Assembly (NCBI GenBank): GCA_018697195.1
Contig: CM031878.1
Location: 65,917,145 to 65,981,144, forward strand
Direction: 5' to 3'
Length of the DNA: 64,000 bases
DNA from: Certhia americana
Lineage: Eukaryota > Chordata > Aves > Passeriformes > Certhiidae
The position numbers and the translations under genes are program-made. Shown here piece after piece: positions 11,101-26,100 of this stretch. The stretch's first letter is position 1, and every line of letters begins with the position of its first letter. Below the pieces are notes generated by a model. The model searched no databases, was not told the DNA's origin, and worked only from the letters and a program-made list of their open reading frames with translations.

Positions 11101-14100
11101 ATGACAGTACTGCATGCTTTGGAAAAAGATGTGAATGTTTTTAAAGCTTCATAAATTGGTTGCTACTTCAGTGTCAGTTTTCAACTATCCTAACACGGGT
11201 TACTGCTGCAATCAACAGTTGTAGGAACATTAACTATTCAAGAAAGGAGGTGTAATTTTTGGAACATATTATGTGGATGTTTCTGAATGTTACATCTCAA
11301 TACTATCATTTTTCCTATTACTTGTTATTGAGTTAATAAGCTGACAGACTGCCTTGAATACAGTCATCTCATCTTCATTGGTTACCTGATGTAATTATTC
11401 CAAAGTAAACTTTAAAACCTTTAGTTCTGGGTTATTTTGTATAAATGCATATATATATATATATACACACACACATACATACACATGCCCATTGCATTTG
11501 TTCTAAACTTCTGTAATTCATGTTCCCATGTATTTGAACTTGTTTGTTCGTAACACTGTTAGAATGTATTGACTAGTTTAGTTCCTTTCTGTAAATGCTT
11601 CAAGAGAAAAAAGGAATAAAGGATAGAGGGGTAATCTTACTTTTGTTTTGCATTGTAACTTGAAAAGGCCATAAGTGCTTTAGCAATGAAGTTTTCTAGT
11701 AGTAATCAGTAATTTGGTTATTTAGCTTCAGTATATAAAGCCAGCTTTTTATAACCATAGAGCCATCTGGAGTGGATATTTTAAGAAAGCCAATTCTCCT
11801 TTGGATAATATTAAGGAAAAAAAAAAGGGAGACGAGTAAATATTGAGGGGAATCTGACAGAAGGAACAAATGTTTGCAGCCAGATTGTTTCAACTGAAAT
11901 GAATGCTGTGAGAATAACACATGGAATTAATTTAATGAGTTTGGATTTTGCCATGTACGTTCTCTTAAATGCTTGCAGCACTGAACTGAAGACATCTAAC
12001 ACTGCGTGTCTACCTCAGCTGAGACTGGTCTTTTAAAGTCCAATTTATAGTACAGAGTCTAATACTCTCAAATAGAGGAAAAAACAAATGTGATATATGG
12101 AACATGAGATAAAAATATGATGCTTTTCAGTTTCCTGTTCTAAGCAAGAAGTTTGTATAATGCAGTTGAACCCAAGTCATGAACTTCTGTGTTTGTGTCA
12201 TTGTCATTCTGAAGTGACATTCTGAAAAACTTCATTGCGTTTGTGTTCCAGTGCTGTGCACTCACAAGTATAACTTTTTTTTCTTTCTTAGGACTGTTTT
12301 GCTAGACAATATAGAAACAGCGTGAGAAAGGCAAGATGAGACACCTAATTTCTTGCTTCCAGCATGATTGTATTAGTCTAGGAAATGCATTAGTCTGCAT
12401 TTCTAGGAAAGCAGAATTTAATTGAAAAGTGAGTGTGACAGGGTTTTTCTTTGACGTGTTGATATTCCAAAGAATCTTAACTTGGCACAGCTCATAGGAA
12501 CACTTAAGTGGAGAGGAAAAGAAAGAAGAAGCTCCACAGCCTTGTTACTTCTGTTGTTCCTTCATATTGAATTACCAGATACTTTAGAATCTAAGTCAAG
12601 GAAATCCTGTTTGTGGCTCCTGAAAGGAGAGATTGCCATTCTTCAGGGTCAGATGTAATTATAGTTTTTCAGACTTGTAAAAAATACAATAGTGTGCCTC
12701 TCTAGCTATTGTAGACTTAATAAAACTTTTCCATTGTTCCACCTCATATTGCAACCTAATGGAAGAGGTAGTGAGGCAGTGCAGATTCTCTCTACTGCTT
12801 CAATGCAGTACAGAATCTGGTTTAGGTAGTGAAATGGTTTAGGGTTTCTTGATTATGCCTAAAATCTCTTTGCTATTATGTTTCTGTGGCAGCTACAGAA
12901 TAATGTGCAGCATAGATTTTTGTTACCTTGTCTCTGACAACTCATAACTGAACTATTAGAACAGGGTTTCAAAAATGGAAGAAATGAGTTTTCCTGCTGT
13001 CATTGGAGATGAGTAAATTTTGCTGCTTTGTTGTAGTTCTTGTTTCTGTAACAAAGCAAACTGTCTTGCTAAACCCACTTAAAAACTTCCACCCTTAGAA
13101 TAAAAGTCACTATGTTGATTATTTGGCTGGAAGAATAACTTTATCTTACCTTGTAGAGCTCTTATGTGTAGAAACCATAATGGTCAGTGCTTCAAATGAG
13201 GCAATATTAGGTGTATCTTGAGGAATTTGGTGATACATTTTGAGATGTATTTGATTGTCAATAACCTGCAATTGTACAGTGAAGAGCTAGATGTTGAACA
13301 AGTCTTCCAAAATGCTGACCCAAAGTTCAGTGTATAACTGCACAAATATGCCATGGGCTGCCAATGAAGGATGTAGTTGTCTCTGCCTTCTGCCTCTGGT
13401 GTTCATAGAAGAGCACTAGACAGTGAACTCATCTGTGAAGTTTTATCAGTGTTCTGTCACTTCTTCAAAAAAGTGGAAAACTAATTTTTCCTCTCATCTG
13501 TCAGGTAAAATATTATTGTTATTTTATTTTTTCAGCTCTGAAATGCATTTGGGAATGGATGATGTTATGGAAGTGTCTAGCTCTTATGTTGTGAGAAAAA
13601 GTCACTGTTTTGGAGGCTGGGGTGATGTTTGTTTTCATTGGTTTGTTATTTTGTTTGGTGGGTTTTTTTTTTTCTGTTTAGGCTTTTTTGGGGGGATTTG
13701 AGACAGAAAAGAGTATCCAGTATTGTCTGATCCAGACAAGATACGTTCTTTAGGCCCTATCTAAGCTGAAAAGCTTCTAGCTGATGGTGTCTGTCCGGCT
13801 GTTGTCATGTAATGTGTCTGATACGAGGAATTCATTCAAATGCCTTACTGCTTTTTAGAATCTGCTTATTCAGTTATTTTGCAAGAAATAAATGTACGAA
13901 ACCATGTGAACCTTCAGTTTTGAAGTCAGAAGGTGGTCATATTAGTGTCTGACTGTTGTGTTAAAACTATATCTGCTCATTAAGGTTATGCTTGGTATTT
14001 CTGATATAACAGTAAGGACCATGGACTATGCCTTAGGTGTAGTAGTTTTACAGTCAGTTCAGTTAAGTCTCTGAAATATTGCTGTGCCCAGAGAAGGTTT

Positions 14101-17100
14101 TTTAATAGCTTGTCTGCTGTTCTGCATAACAGCTTCTGCTTAAGTTTATGTCCAAATTTATATGTTCACATGGGCAAACTTTCAAAGATAATAAGCCAAT
14201 TCAATCATTCAAGCTATGTCAGAATGTTAAAGGTCTAACATTTGGAAGTGTGACTAGTAAAAATAACTTGTGGCTGAAGTGAGCTGCTAGTGAGGAATTG
14301 CAAACTTGCATTTTCTAAGATGATACTTCACACAAACTGCTGGTGAAAAATAAAGAAACAAGCTCTGTGTAATGCTGAGATTCAGGACTGTGCTTGAGTG
14401 TTGATAGAAACTTGTTGTGGTTGGCTGTAGAACATTAATTAAGCATATGTACTTGTCTCCTACAGCAGAATGACATGTCTTCCTGTTCTTTTGGAGCTAA
14501 GCAACTTGACAGTGATCCCTAACAATGCCCGTTTATGGATTGTAAAGTATGTATTTGTGTGTAGCAGTCTGCGACAGTATTAGATCAGTGGGAGTTCTTG
14601 ATATGTTCTGATAACTCCCACAGCTGCTATTAAGTGTTGGATCTCAGTGTTTTCCTCCTGAAAGTTGGACAGAGCAGTTGCTTACGTCATTAAGTGAGAA
14701 CTTACGCTCTTGGGGACCATCCTGGAACAGAAGACATCTAGATTTCATTTTTCATGCTAATAATGATCCTGAATATTGTAAAAACCAAGCAAACCCCACA
14801 CAAGCACACAAGCCCTCTCAAACCCAAACCCAACAATAAACTACACCAGAAACCACGACTTCATGCTAAGTTTTCAGGTGAAGATCTAAAATTAAGTAAT
14901 GTTTCTGAAAGTTTCTACTGTGAAGCCAACCAAATTAGTGTTTCCATGGGGAAAAAAAAACTAACCTGCAAAACAAGCAGAATATTTATCATCAATGAAA
15001 GCTTTTAATCAGCCCATGCCATGTGATTATTCAAAGTAAAGGTGTATAGGTGGCTTAAATGCCACTGTTCATCAGAAGAAACATATTTTGTGAGAAATAG
15101 ATCTTCAGCTCATGTACTACTTGAAGACTGCTTTTCTTAAAGGGAAGAAATAGCTACAAGTAAGAGCCTGCTGTTTTGTATAAAGCTAATTCTTATTTTT
15201 CCTTTCAGAATCCTTGAATATTTTTCAATATAAAAACAATTTCAATATAAAAGCAATTTAACAAAAAGCACACTAACTTTCCCTGACCAACTCAGTCCCA
15301 TCATCCCACTTCCATATCTTTTCCATATCATGATTCTAGATTTGCATAATGTGTGGAGGCATGCCAGCACTGAGGTGAGAGGTAACAAGAGGGAGAATGG
15401 CATAAATTCTCATTTCTTCCTAAAAAATTGACTTACTGCTATCAAAAAACTGATACTATTTTCTCTGGGTAAGTTCCTTCAGGAAAATTAAATAAAAACA
15501 ACAGGCAGCAGCTTTAAAACTTTGCTAATCCTGCTTGGAATTCATGCAATGTGCAACTTAGATCACTTTATGATACTAATGGGTATGTAGATACAAGTCT
15601 GAAAAAGACGAGTCCTGGAGAACTGTGTTTCTGTTTCATCTGAGAGTAGCACTGCTTTCTTACATTAAATTCACAGGTTTTTTATGAAGTTATACTTTAC
15701 AATAAGAGCATTGTGTTCTCAGCTAATGAAAGTGAGAAGTCCATGTCCTTTGAATTGTTTAGCAACTTGTTTTATAAACCTGTCTAAAATTTAAAGATAC
15801 AGAGAAGTATGTAGTATGTAGAGAAGTGATGGTTAATGGTTTGTTTCCTGAATGTGATGGAATACAGCTAGTGATACAAAAAAAGGAAGAACTGAAGATC
15901 AACTGTTTTATTTCATAAATATTTTATATTTTACATTTCATCATATATATAGTATACAGTTACATATGTATGTGCGTCTTTTTCTGAGAAATGTTTCTGT
16001 GAAATATTCATTTGAATAACATAGATGTTGAATGCTGTTAGCCACTAAAGGAGAGAACTGCCTCTTGCTGAAGTGTTGCTGTTCTGCCAGTCTAAAAGCT
16101 CTTTTGCAACTGCATGACTTCCCACCTGATCTTAGGTTTTGAATTAAAATTCCATATTGATTTAAGATGCAGTGTCCTTCCTGTGGCATTTGAGAAAAGG
16201 AAACATTTACAGATGCTTATGTTCTCTAAGACGTAGCAGTAAGAATAAAGCAATGCCGTGAAAATAATTATTTTCAAAAAAAGGCTGTAGATTCTTCATT
16301 CATATTAAAAATGGAGAATATAATGAGGTGCTTGGTTTTAACTTTAGTTTGAAAATACTATGAAAATCTGTACTTTGAAATTAGGAAAAGCAGTGCCAGC
16401 AGGCTGGGGAAATTGATCATTCCTCTTGGCTCAGCCCTGCTGAAACCACCCCTGGAGTGCTGAGTCCAGGTCTGAGCTATCCAATGCAAGGAGACAGATG
16501 GGAATGACTGCAATGCAGGGCCATGAAAATGATTGAAGCCATAAAGTGTGCGGCATAAGAGATGAGCTTGAGAAAGCTAGTGCTGTTCATCCTGGAGTAG
16601 GGGTGTGGGGTGGGGAGGATCCCATAGTGTGTATAAATACTGTACAGTGGGGAATGGAGAAAAAGGAGCCTGACTTCTCAGTAGTGCCCACTGACAGAAT
16701 AGGAGGCAATGGCTACACACTGGAAACTGATAATATATAAGATGAATCTTAGATTTTTCTTCGTTTGTTTTTGATGGGGCTAAGGGGGTAATGCTGGCTT
16801 TTGGGTGTTTTTCTTGTTGGTGAGGGTGATCAAGCACTGGCACAAATTATCCAGGGAAGAGGTGGATTCTCCTTGAAGATGCTCAAAATGCATCTGGATG
16901 TGATCCAGTTTAGTCTGCTCTAGCTGGAGCTATGCTTGAACAGAGAGATTAGATTAGATTAGATGATTTCAAAAGTTCTTTCCAAACTCAGCAATTCTGT
17001 GATATGCTCCAAAAGAAAATAATAAACCGTGTTAGCATCAAGCCAAGAATGTGTCTGCTTTGGTTTAGTGCCTTTTTACCTGTTTGGTCAGTACTACCCA

Positions 17101-20100
17101 CAGAAGTCTAATTTGTGAAAGTACTTGAGGTGTATTGGAAAGTCAGTGTTGGTTTCAGATGGCTGTTCTGTGGCCTATGTGATCTTTTAAGAAACTGGAA
17201 TTCTTGAATATGCATGCCTAGTGAGAACACAGCATTGTTCATTTATTTGAGCTAGAACAGGAACTTCTGTATACCCAGGGAATGTGTAGTTTGCCAGGGG
17301 TCAAAAACCAATTAGTGAGATGTGTACAGCAGGGGTTTGAGTTGTCTTTAAAGTTAGGTGAATTGTCCATCATCTAAATGAAGTACTCACTTTCTAGTGA
17401 GCTGTTTTAAGCCCCAAAGAGAATGTAGAAAGAGGCCAAAGATAATGTCTCACCCACTAATACTGTGGGGTCTATGGAGTGTTTGGCAGGTGTGGAGGTG
17501 TATTAATGGTTGTGTAAGCTCATTTATTACATGGCTTAGTCTGCTTAGTTACCAGCCTATATGACTAAATCAGCTGTTGTTCAGAGTGCAAAACAGGTGA
17601 TGAAAAAGAGCTGCTTCTGTGGTTAAAAAAAAAGTTAAAAAATTAGTGTTTACAATATGTCACACAGAAATAAATGATTTGTGGCTTGTGACTACTTTAA
17701 AAGACCTTTTACTGAACACTATAAAAAAAAAAAGGCGATACTGATCTTAATTTAATCCATTCTGCACTACAATCCCAAATGTTGTATCTGATTTTAACTA
17801 TGTATTGAATTAAAATTATCCTGCATTTATTTCATCATAATTTTTTACAATGCATGTTTGTTGTCTTTTTGATGCACACTCACCTGTGTTACACGGGAAT
17901 CTGTTGCTAACTCAAAATGTTTATCTAGAAGCAACAGAAGAAGTTTCATTGGACAGTCCGGAGCGGGATCCAATACTGTCACCAGAACCTACTCCTGCAG
18001 TCACTCCTGTAACACCCACTGCATTAATAGCTCCCAGAATGGAATCGAAAAGTGTAACAGCCCCAGTGATTTTTGATAGATCCAGAGAAGAGGTATGCCG
18101 TAAATTTCTAAACTATGGAAATGTTTCATTTGGATTTTTAAGTTTTCTCTTGTTTTAAAATGACAGTTTTAAAAATTCCTAATGTTCATAATTTAAAAAT
18201 TCCAGTTCCTAAATGTTGACACGTGGCATTATACCTTGCTGTTTGTTTTGTAAAAGAAGTTTAGTGTGAATTTGACTCATGAAAATACTGTAAGAATTCA
18301 CTACTGAGGTAATTATATTTGAAATATGTAGTGTTAGGAGTAAGAAGTTCTGTTCCTTCAGAATAGGTACTTTAAATGTGTGTAGGAGTAAGCTGTGGAC
18401 TTGATACACGAGAAATGTTATTATTGTAAATTAACTCTTAACTAGCAAGTTACAGTTTCAACTTGTATTTCTGAAGCTGTTCCTAGCAGAAAATTGAACA
18501 AGCAGTTTTTAGTATTATCCTGCATGCTAACAACCAGCTGATGGTAATTGTAGTCTTAATGTTGCTGTTTACATTTGGTCTTCCAGTCAAAGTGTGGACA
18601 TTGCTGAATGTTCTCTTACTAGACAGTGATTTTGCAAACAAGACATCCCTGTGACTCAATGATACCTCCTTCCCCAGATACCACATGATGACATTTAATT
18701 CTCATTTTGCCCACTTCAGCCCTGGTACTGTCCCTTCTGCCATGGCATTTCTTAAGATCTCTTTTTCTATCAAATTTAGGTATAGTACATAAAAGATCAT
18801 GAAATTCTGGAAGAAAAAAGCTCAGACAAGTATCAGAAAATTTTTCATCTGTTGCTTTTCTCTTCCCGAGCTCTTTTGTAACAGATACTGCTAATGAAAA
18901 GGAATATCTGTCCTTTGATTAGAGGCATATAGAAGCATTGCAAATGAGAGTGGTTGTGAACCAATGTCTGCTGGCATTGTAGATGATACCATGAACAGAC
19001 CCCTAAGTCTGCTGTACTGAAAGCTATTTTTGCAGTAGGGCTTAAAACAGAAATCACAGGACCATTTAGTTTGTAAAAGACCATTAGGATCATTGAGTTC
19101 AACTGTAAACTTAGTACTACCAAATTCACCCCAAGAACTTTGGTTTCAGTCACAATCAGTGTTAATGTATTAACATTGGAGACTGGAAGTGTTTCATAAT
19201 TACACAAACATACCGACTTTTTCTCCTCCTTCCTCTCTATCCTTATTGTTGTACCCATACATAATATGGATGTCCATTACCTTGTTAAATGTTGATGTTG
19301 TTAATTTATTTGTTGTTAATTTCAATAATATGGATGTCCATTACCTTGTTAAATGTTAAAGGAAAAATATCTTTTTCCTAGATTGAAGAGGAAGCAAATG
19401 GAGATTTGTTTGATATAGAAATCAATGTATCAGACCCAGAGAAAGTTGGTAAGTTCCTTGAGCTAGAAATTCAGATGGTAGACTGTCTTATTCCTTGAAG
19501 ATTATTCTTAGATTTTAGCATGATTTCCTCTTTAGTTTTCCTTTTACAATTTTTAGTATCTAATTGGAAATCTATTTAATGTGTATTTTGGACTAAAAAG
19601 GCTATGGCAGGATTACAATGCCTTGCCCTGGGATAAGTATTTTAATTTTCTTACAGGTGATGGCATGAATGCTTATATGGCATACAGAGTAACAACAAAG
19701 GTGGGTACTGCAACAAAAATTGTGAATACTTTGTATTGTAGTTGAGATGAATCAGTAATTCACAACGATTTTATTTTTTTTAAGACATCACTTTCAATAT
19801 TCCACAAAAATGAATTCTCTGTTAAAAGAAGATTCAGTGATTTTCTTGGCCTGCACAGCAAATTAGCAACAAAATACATGCATATTGGTTATATTGTGCC
19901 TCCAGCTCCAGAAAAAAGTATTGTAGGTAAGTGCAGTTCCAATAAGGTGACACTTAAGTATTGCTCTTCTGTGTATATACTGCTTGCCTCTTCTCAGGTG
20001 GTCAAAATATTCTTCATGTTTTGTATTTTCAAAAGGTTTGTGTTAAATTGGAAAGATATGTAATGGTCTCTTCTTAACTCAGACTAGTGTTAATAATGAG

Positions 20101-23100
20101 AAGGATATCTCTTAATGCATGGCCTTGTGTTTCTTATCTGTGATTCTTTCTTTGCTGTTGCCCTTCAAGAGCTGATTAGTCTACCAAAAAAAGGATGTTA
20201 AAAGAAAGTTTATTTTTAAGTTTAGCTGTTATCAATTGTCTGCAATATTTAGAGCTTCAAACATACTTGATCTCTCTGATGTTTCTTTTGTTTTTTTCAT
20301 CATGGTGAATGCAAAACCTCTCATAAGTTTTGCAATGTCTTAATTCAAAAAATGACTTTTGACTCGAATGCTTTAAAGGATTAGATCCTTTTCTCGTGAG
20401 CTAAAACACATGCCTGGTGCATTAAAACAACTTCAGTTTTGTGATCTCTTAAGTAGGAGAGGTTCTTTCAAAATAGGTAAATACTTAAAACAGTCAAACC
20501 TGTTAATGACTTTTGTGTTACTCTTACAAATAAATGATTTAAATCTAGAATGTTGTTTGATATGTAGGTGATGGCAGGACTTCTTTTCAGTAGCTTAGTC
20601 TGTAAAGATAATCAGAGCAGCAGTTTTTCATATAAGTAGGAGTAGGCAGACTGAGTAGATGTTGGCAGCAGGGGTTTGGAAAATTCCTGATTTTACTTCT
20701 GTGGAAAAGTACTGTGTTTTTAAGTGTGTGAGAGTGAAAATTTGACCTGAATTTTTGGTAGTTTTGAAAGTTATGATGATTCTGTAATAATCAGTTTTTC
20801 CCATAACAAAAATAAGTTTAATTCCAAATGCTAGCAGGGCTTATGGAAATGGAATGAGGCTTCTGATCATGTCCAACATTTAAGGCATTTATGACAGTGT
20901 GGATATACATGAAAATGTAGTGCTTGCATCAAATTCAGCTTAGACTGGATTTCAGCTACCACTTGAACAAAGCCAGCATAAAAATAGATACAGCTAGAAG
21001 ATGGTAAAATGGTGGGACTTACTGCAGTGCAGTCAAGCACTGGCTGGTGCTTCAAAGCCTTGTGTAGGGACTTTAAGCTACAGGTAGATTGTGAAAACTT
21101 GGACTCTGCAGTCTATTTTCAAAAGAGCATGGAATTATCTCGTTAAAGTTGAGCTTCACAGTTGTTACTTAGTTCTGTTCAGGAGCATGTCAGTACAGTC
21201 AGTACATTTCCAGTTCTGGAGAAAAGAAGGAATTAATCCTAGCCTGTTTTGAAATAATACATCATAAAGCAGAGAGGTCATGAAACAGCTGAAAGTAAGA
21301 TGGCATACTCTTTACATTACGCATGTTTATGTTTAAAGTCTTAGTACATAATGTCATACATTCTGTGTTATGCAGTATGTGTTGTAAAAAAATCCTATGT
21401 CTGTTCATTCTGTTACACTGTTGGTAGCACCTGGAGTTCTGAGCACCAGTTTTGTTGTGGTGAGGAATGGTGAGAGCTGGAATTTTAGATCTTAGCTACA
21501 AATTCAAGTCCATCAGTTACTGACTGTGGAACAAAAGGATAAAAATGAGTCAATTGTGAACTGGATTTGGACATTCATTAAGGTCCCTTACTACTTACAT
21601 AAGTGCATATGAAAATCACGTTTTCATTTTTAAAGAATATAATCTGTTATGTCATGGATCTTTTCCTGTGAACAGTTAGAAGAGTGCTTGGTCTACAGAC
21701 ACAGTCTTTGACTTGCATTTAAATAGGCTTATTAGCAGAGAAAGAAATCTGGCAAGATATTTAGAAATAACTCACTATTACAGGGTAGGAATTCCCCATA
21801 TGGGTTATTTGTTTTTGTCTTCAGTTTTTCGCTATGAACTTCTGTTCAGAGTTCAACTATGAAGGCTCTTTTGTGTTAAGCCACAGGATTTCCTTCTTTC
21901 TGCAGTAAAATATTATTATATAGTAATGCTGTAATGTAAAGAGATGAGGCATGTGAATTACCTCAACTTTCCTTGTATACTTTAATCCTTGTATTTGAAG
22001 ACATACTCAATTTTACTGACAAATTTATGCATTTAGTTGCATTATGCTTTGTAGAATACTTTTGGAAAAGAATCTCTATCAGATTTATTTTCATCATGTT
22101 GCAAAGGAGGGAAAATCTAAGGCTTCACTGAGAGGTTAAGGGTTCCTTCTTGTCCCTGTAAGGCTTTGCTGCTCATCTCCTCCAGGGGTTACTATGTGAA
22201 ATTTCTAAGTCCTGAAGGGAGATTGGGTGAGGAATTTAGGGAACTGTTCACCTAACAGATCAGTGAGTGCGCAGTCAAGATCTCAAAACTTTTAGCTGAA
22301 GAAACACAGAAGTAACAGAAGAGAAATACACTACAGCTAGAAATCAGACGTCTGGACTGATTAATAAGTACCTTTCCTGTTTTTTAGGAAATAAGAATAA
22401 TTGTTCTCCAGTGTTTGATGGTGTTTTTGATTAGACTCAGGTGGCTAAACTCTGAGTTGAGATCTTTAGCATGAAAAATAGTGACTTCATTCTGACTGTT
22501 TTGGAGTTGTGTTGCTGAGGTTCAATCTATTTCCCATGCCATGACACATCAATATCTGGTTGCCACTCCTGTCTTGTTCAGAGGAAGCACTGTAAGGCTG
22601 CATACATTTTATTCTGCTGATTTTATTCTCCATGCAGTTCAGTTCAGAATTTTCAGGACTTTCTACTTGCGTTAGTTAATTAAAATCTATTAGTTTTGCA
22701 ACTTAAAAGAAAAAAATAGTAGAATGAAAATGATGGTAATAAGCTTACCAGTGAATAGGCTTATAACCTGAGGACATTTTTGTATTCTGCTTTATATGGC
22801 TGTTTTCTTTTTCTGGACATGAGTTGCCAGTAAGACTCTGATCAGCATTTGAACTGTTTTCATAGATTCAAATTAACCTAATTTTACTTACCTATTAGCT
22901 GCAATTAATATGTTGCAGGAAATTGAGTATTTCACAGAGCTGCTTCCACAAAACCATGCAGCATGCAGTTGATTTTTTTTTTTTTGTTCCTGTATAGTGT
23001 TTTTCACTGTAATTTGATTTAAATATGTAAACTTAGGTGAGCCTTATATTCTAATCACATCAGTTATGTTAATGATTTATCTGTGATAAAATAAAATCAA

Positions 23101-26100
23101 TATGATGCTGTTTCCTTCAAGGCATGACCAAGGTTAAAGTAGGCAAAGAAGATTCTTCATCTACTGAATTTGTAGAGAAAAGAAGAGCTGCTCTAGAAAG
23201 GTAATGTTTGTATCTAACTAACATTTATTTAGGCTCAGAATTACTTGTAGTGTTTAATACATGGGTTCTCTAATTGCTGTGCTGGTGATCTGTTCTTAAA
23301 TGAATTATGGAGACTGTATACAACTGTCAAATTCTGTGTAGAAATCAAATAATTCCCATGAATAACAGGAACAGTAGCCCTATTCATAAAAATTATTATA
23401 GCTAACTTATTTCAGCCTTAAAATTAAGATTGCAGAGGTTTAGTAAGTAAAACTACCATTTCGAACTTCTGTAGACGTTTTGGGATGAATGAATTAAGAC
23501 ACTTGTAGCATTGTATTTGTTCCATAGTATATCAGCTGTTGGGCAGGAGGGTGGGTGAAGAGGTCTTCAATCACTTGAAAGTAAAATGGGCTTCTGATGA
23601 TGTTCATTGATGACAATGATGTGACTTGCTGAATTTTGGCATAAGAGAAACTGTCACCAGCACTGCCACCCAGCACTGATACAGAGCTGACATTGTTCAA
23701 GTATCTTTGTCAGGGAAGGGTCTATCCCTGGTATGCTGCCACATTAACCTTAATTTTTTGTAGTTCATATGGAGTATGGAACAAGGCAAAAAAGATCAGC
23801 AGTCTAATGTGTAAAATAGTTTTACTGCAATCCTTACCTTCTTCAGGAAAAAACAGATGAGGTTCTGGTGGTCATAGCTAATAGGAAGGTGGATAAAATG
23901 TTACACTTGAGGTCTAAGCAGAAGTGCAGAAAAAGCAAACAGGCAGGAGTTGCATTGAATTTTACTGGTGTGTGTATGAGTCTCTTAAAACTAAATGCAT
24001 TGAAGACTGTAGTCTGTCCAGCATATAAATAGTTTATACCTGGACCATAATCAACTCACTTGTCCAGGATTTCCTATAATTCTAAAATAAATTAGCCAGA
24101 ATTACCTGTAACAAAAAGCCTGTCCACTGCACTGTACAAAAATGCTTGAACAAGCTCATGTTTTTCTGGCATAAACTGGTTAATAAAGGACTAGGCCTTC
24201 ACTCAGCTGTTTAAAATAAGAAGTATATTATTTAACCACTGTGCAACATATACATATTGCAGGCCCCACAGTAAGGAGTTTCTGATGTAAAGAAACTGCA
24301 TTGTGAAACACTACCCAACCTTTAGTACATTATGTTGTGGTATGGAGTGTATGGCACTGCATTATGAACAGTCAGGCACATTAAAAATGTTCTGTTACCT
24401 GATATTTTAATTTTTAAAATCATAGGTATCTACAACGAACAGTAAAGCACCCAACCTTGCTACAGGATCCAGATTTGAGACAATTCTTAGAAAGCTCTGA
24501 GGTATTTATGTTCTTTTAACTTCTCTTATTTATTTCTAGATATAGTAACCTACAAGCAATATATTCATTTTGTATTGAGACTTAATCTCCTAAATTAATA
24601 CAAAATTGCAATTGGACTATACCCTTCATCGGATAGAATGGCAGAGGCTACTTAGGTAATGGTGTGCCTCAGGCTCTGGTAAAACTTAACAGTGGTAGTG
24701 ACACAAAGCTATTTGCTGTGTATTCACTTCTCAAACGAGTTGGCCTTTTCAGTTCTGATGTTACTGATTGTTAAGTAAGATCTAAAATTAAACTGCCTTG
24801 GAAGCAGCTCTCTTGCCTGTAGGTGTTCAGATTGAGGTTTATTGGTAGGGTAATGTGAAAATGCTGTCAGTGCTGCTGGCCAGGCTAGGTATTTTTTTAA
24901 TAAGGATTTCAATCACCTGTACTATTAATCTTGTACCTTTCACTACATAATATCTCTTTATAAATGGGCATAGTGGTTTCAGTGTAATACTGTACTGTGT
25001 TTTGGCTAACATCAGTATCTTAGTTACACTAATAAGTCACAGGGGCCTCCCTACTGACAAAAGCATCAATAGATAACTTACAGTGGGTTTGTCAATGCTG
25101 CTGACAGACAAAACATCACATGAAGGGTAAATGGTCTGACATAGGGGCCACCTTATACAGCATGTTCAATCTAGCCTGAATAATATCAATTAAATTTAAA
25201 GTTTGTTAATTTACCTATGAAACTTTCTCAGTACCTAAGCAGATGTTCTCTTGGTACTTGAGGTATGTTTTTAGCCTTATATTGAAAAGCAAAAAAGTTA
25301 TCAACCTTTCATTATCAGAATGCAGTGTGTGTCTTGCATTACAATTAAACATGTAACAGAATTTCCTTTGTCTAATTTGTTGTAAATCTAAGCTTTTCTG
25401 TTCCTGTAGTGGCAGTTTGTGCATTGTAGCATATAGGTGGCCATTTAGGACATTTGGCTAGTTCATAACAGCTTTGGACAAGTGGTTTGTTTGTTCCATT
25501 TAAATGTAAAGATGTAGAAGAAAAGTAAATAGTCTATATTTTTAAGTTTTCCTCTTGAGAATGTAGAAGTAGTAAATTTGAGAAATTAGATTCCACTATA
25601 TTGAAACACATAGGAGTAGAGAAAATACTATATCCTTTTCTTTCCCCCTTGTGCCCAGTTAAACCTCCATCCTTTTAACCAGTCTCTTTGCCCTTATTTG
25701 TCATTCAATTCCAGCTGCCGAGAGCAGTTAACACCCAGGCTCTGAGTGGAGCAGGAATATTGAGGATGGTGAACAAGGCTGCCGACGCTGTCAACAAAAT
25801 GACAATCAAGATGAATGAATCGGATGCAGTAAGAGCTGATTTTTCGGCTTGAATAATGAGATGAATTAATGAGCCTCAACAATTGCATTTTAAAGCTGTA
25901 GAAGTAGAAAATGGGTTATTAATTTCCTTATTGGCTTGAATTCTTAGCTGTATCAGTTGACCACCCTGGAAGTACCTGGATAATTTGCTTCCTTAGAACC
26001 AGAAATGTTGTTGGTAATCTAATTTGTAATGCTTGACTCTTTCATCTTTTGTCAGTGGTTTGAAGAAAAACAGCAGCAATTTGAGAATCTGGATCAGCAA

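Larger units (their letters stand above)
10599..17928 (+). other. SNX2: SNX2 intron 2
   Basis: A 7.3-kb intron with donor GTAATG and acceptor TTTATCTAG. It contains an AT/AC microsatellite (11449-11486), a GT-rich, T-rich patch near 13630-13700, an AC-rich patch near 14780-14840 and a CR1 3' fragment (16381-17003). I recognise nothing else in it. Confidence 0.85.
18093..19381 (+). other. SNX2: SNX2 intron 3
   Basis: A 1.3-kb intron. It holds a short minus-strand CR1 end (19049-19145) and a direct duplication just before the acceptor (19261-19357). The rest shows nothing recognisable. Confidence 0.85.

Noticed and set aside
18093..18158. Extension of SNX2 exon 3 to a stop at 18158
   Set aside because: It is read-through of a normal GTATGC donor; family similarity ends exactly at the splice site.
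23590..23690. C/D-box snoRNA-like sequence with TGATGA and CTGA boxes in SNX2 intron 7
   Set aside because: Boxes are badly spaced and I see no terminal stem; chance matches to these short motifs are common.
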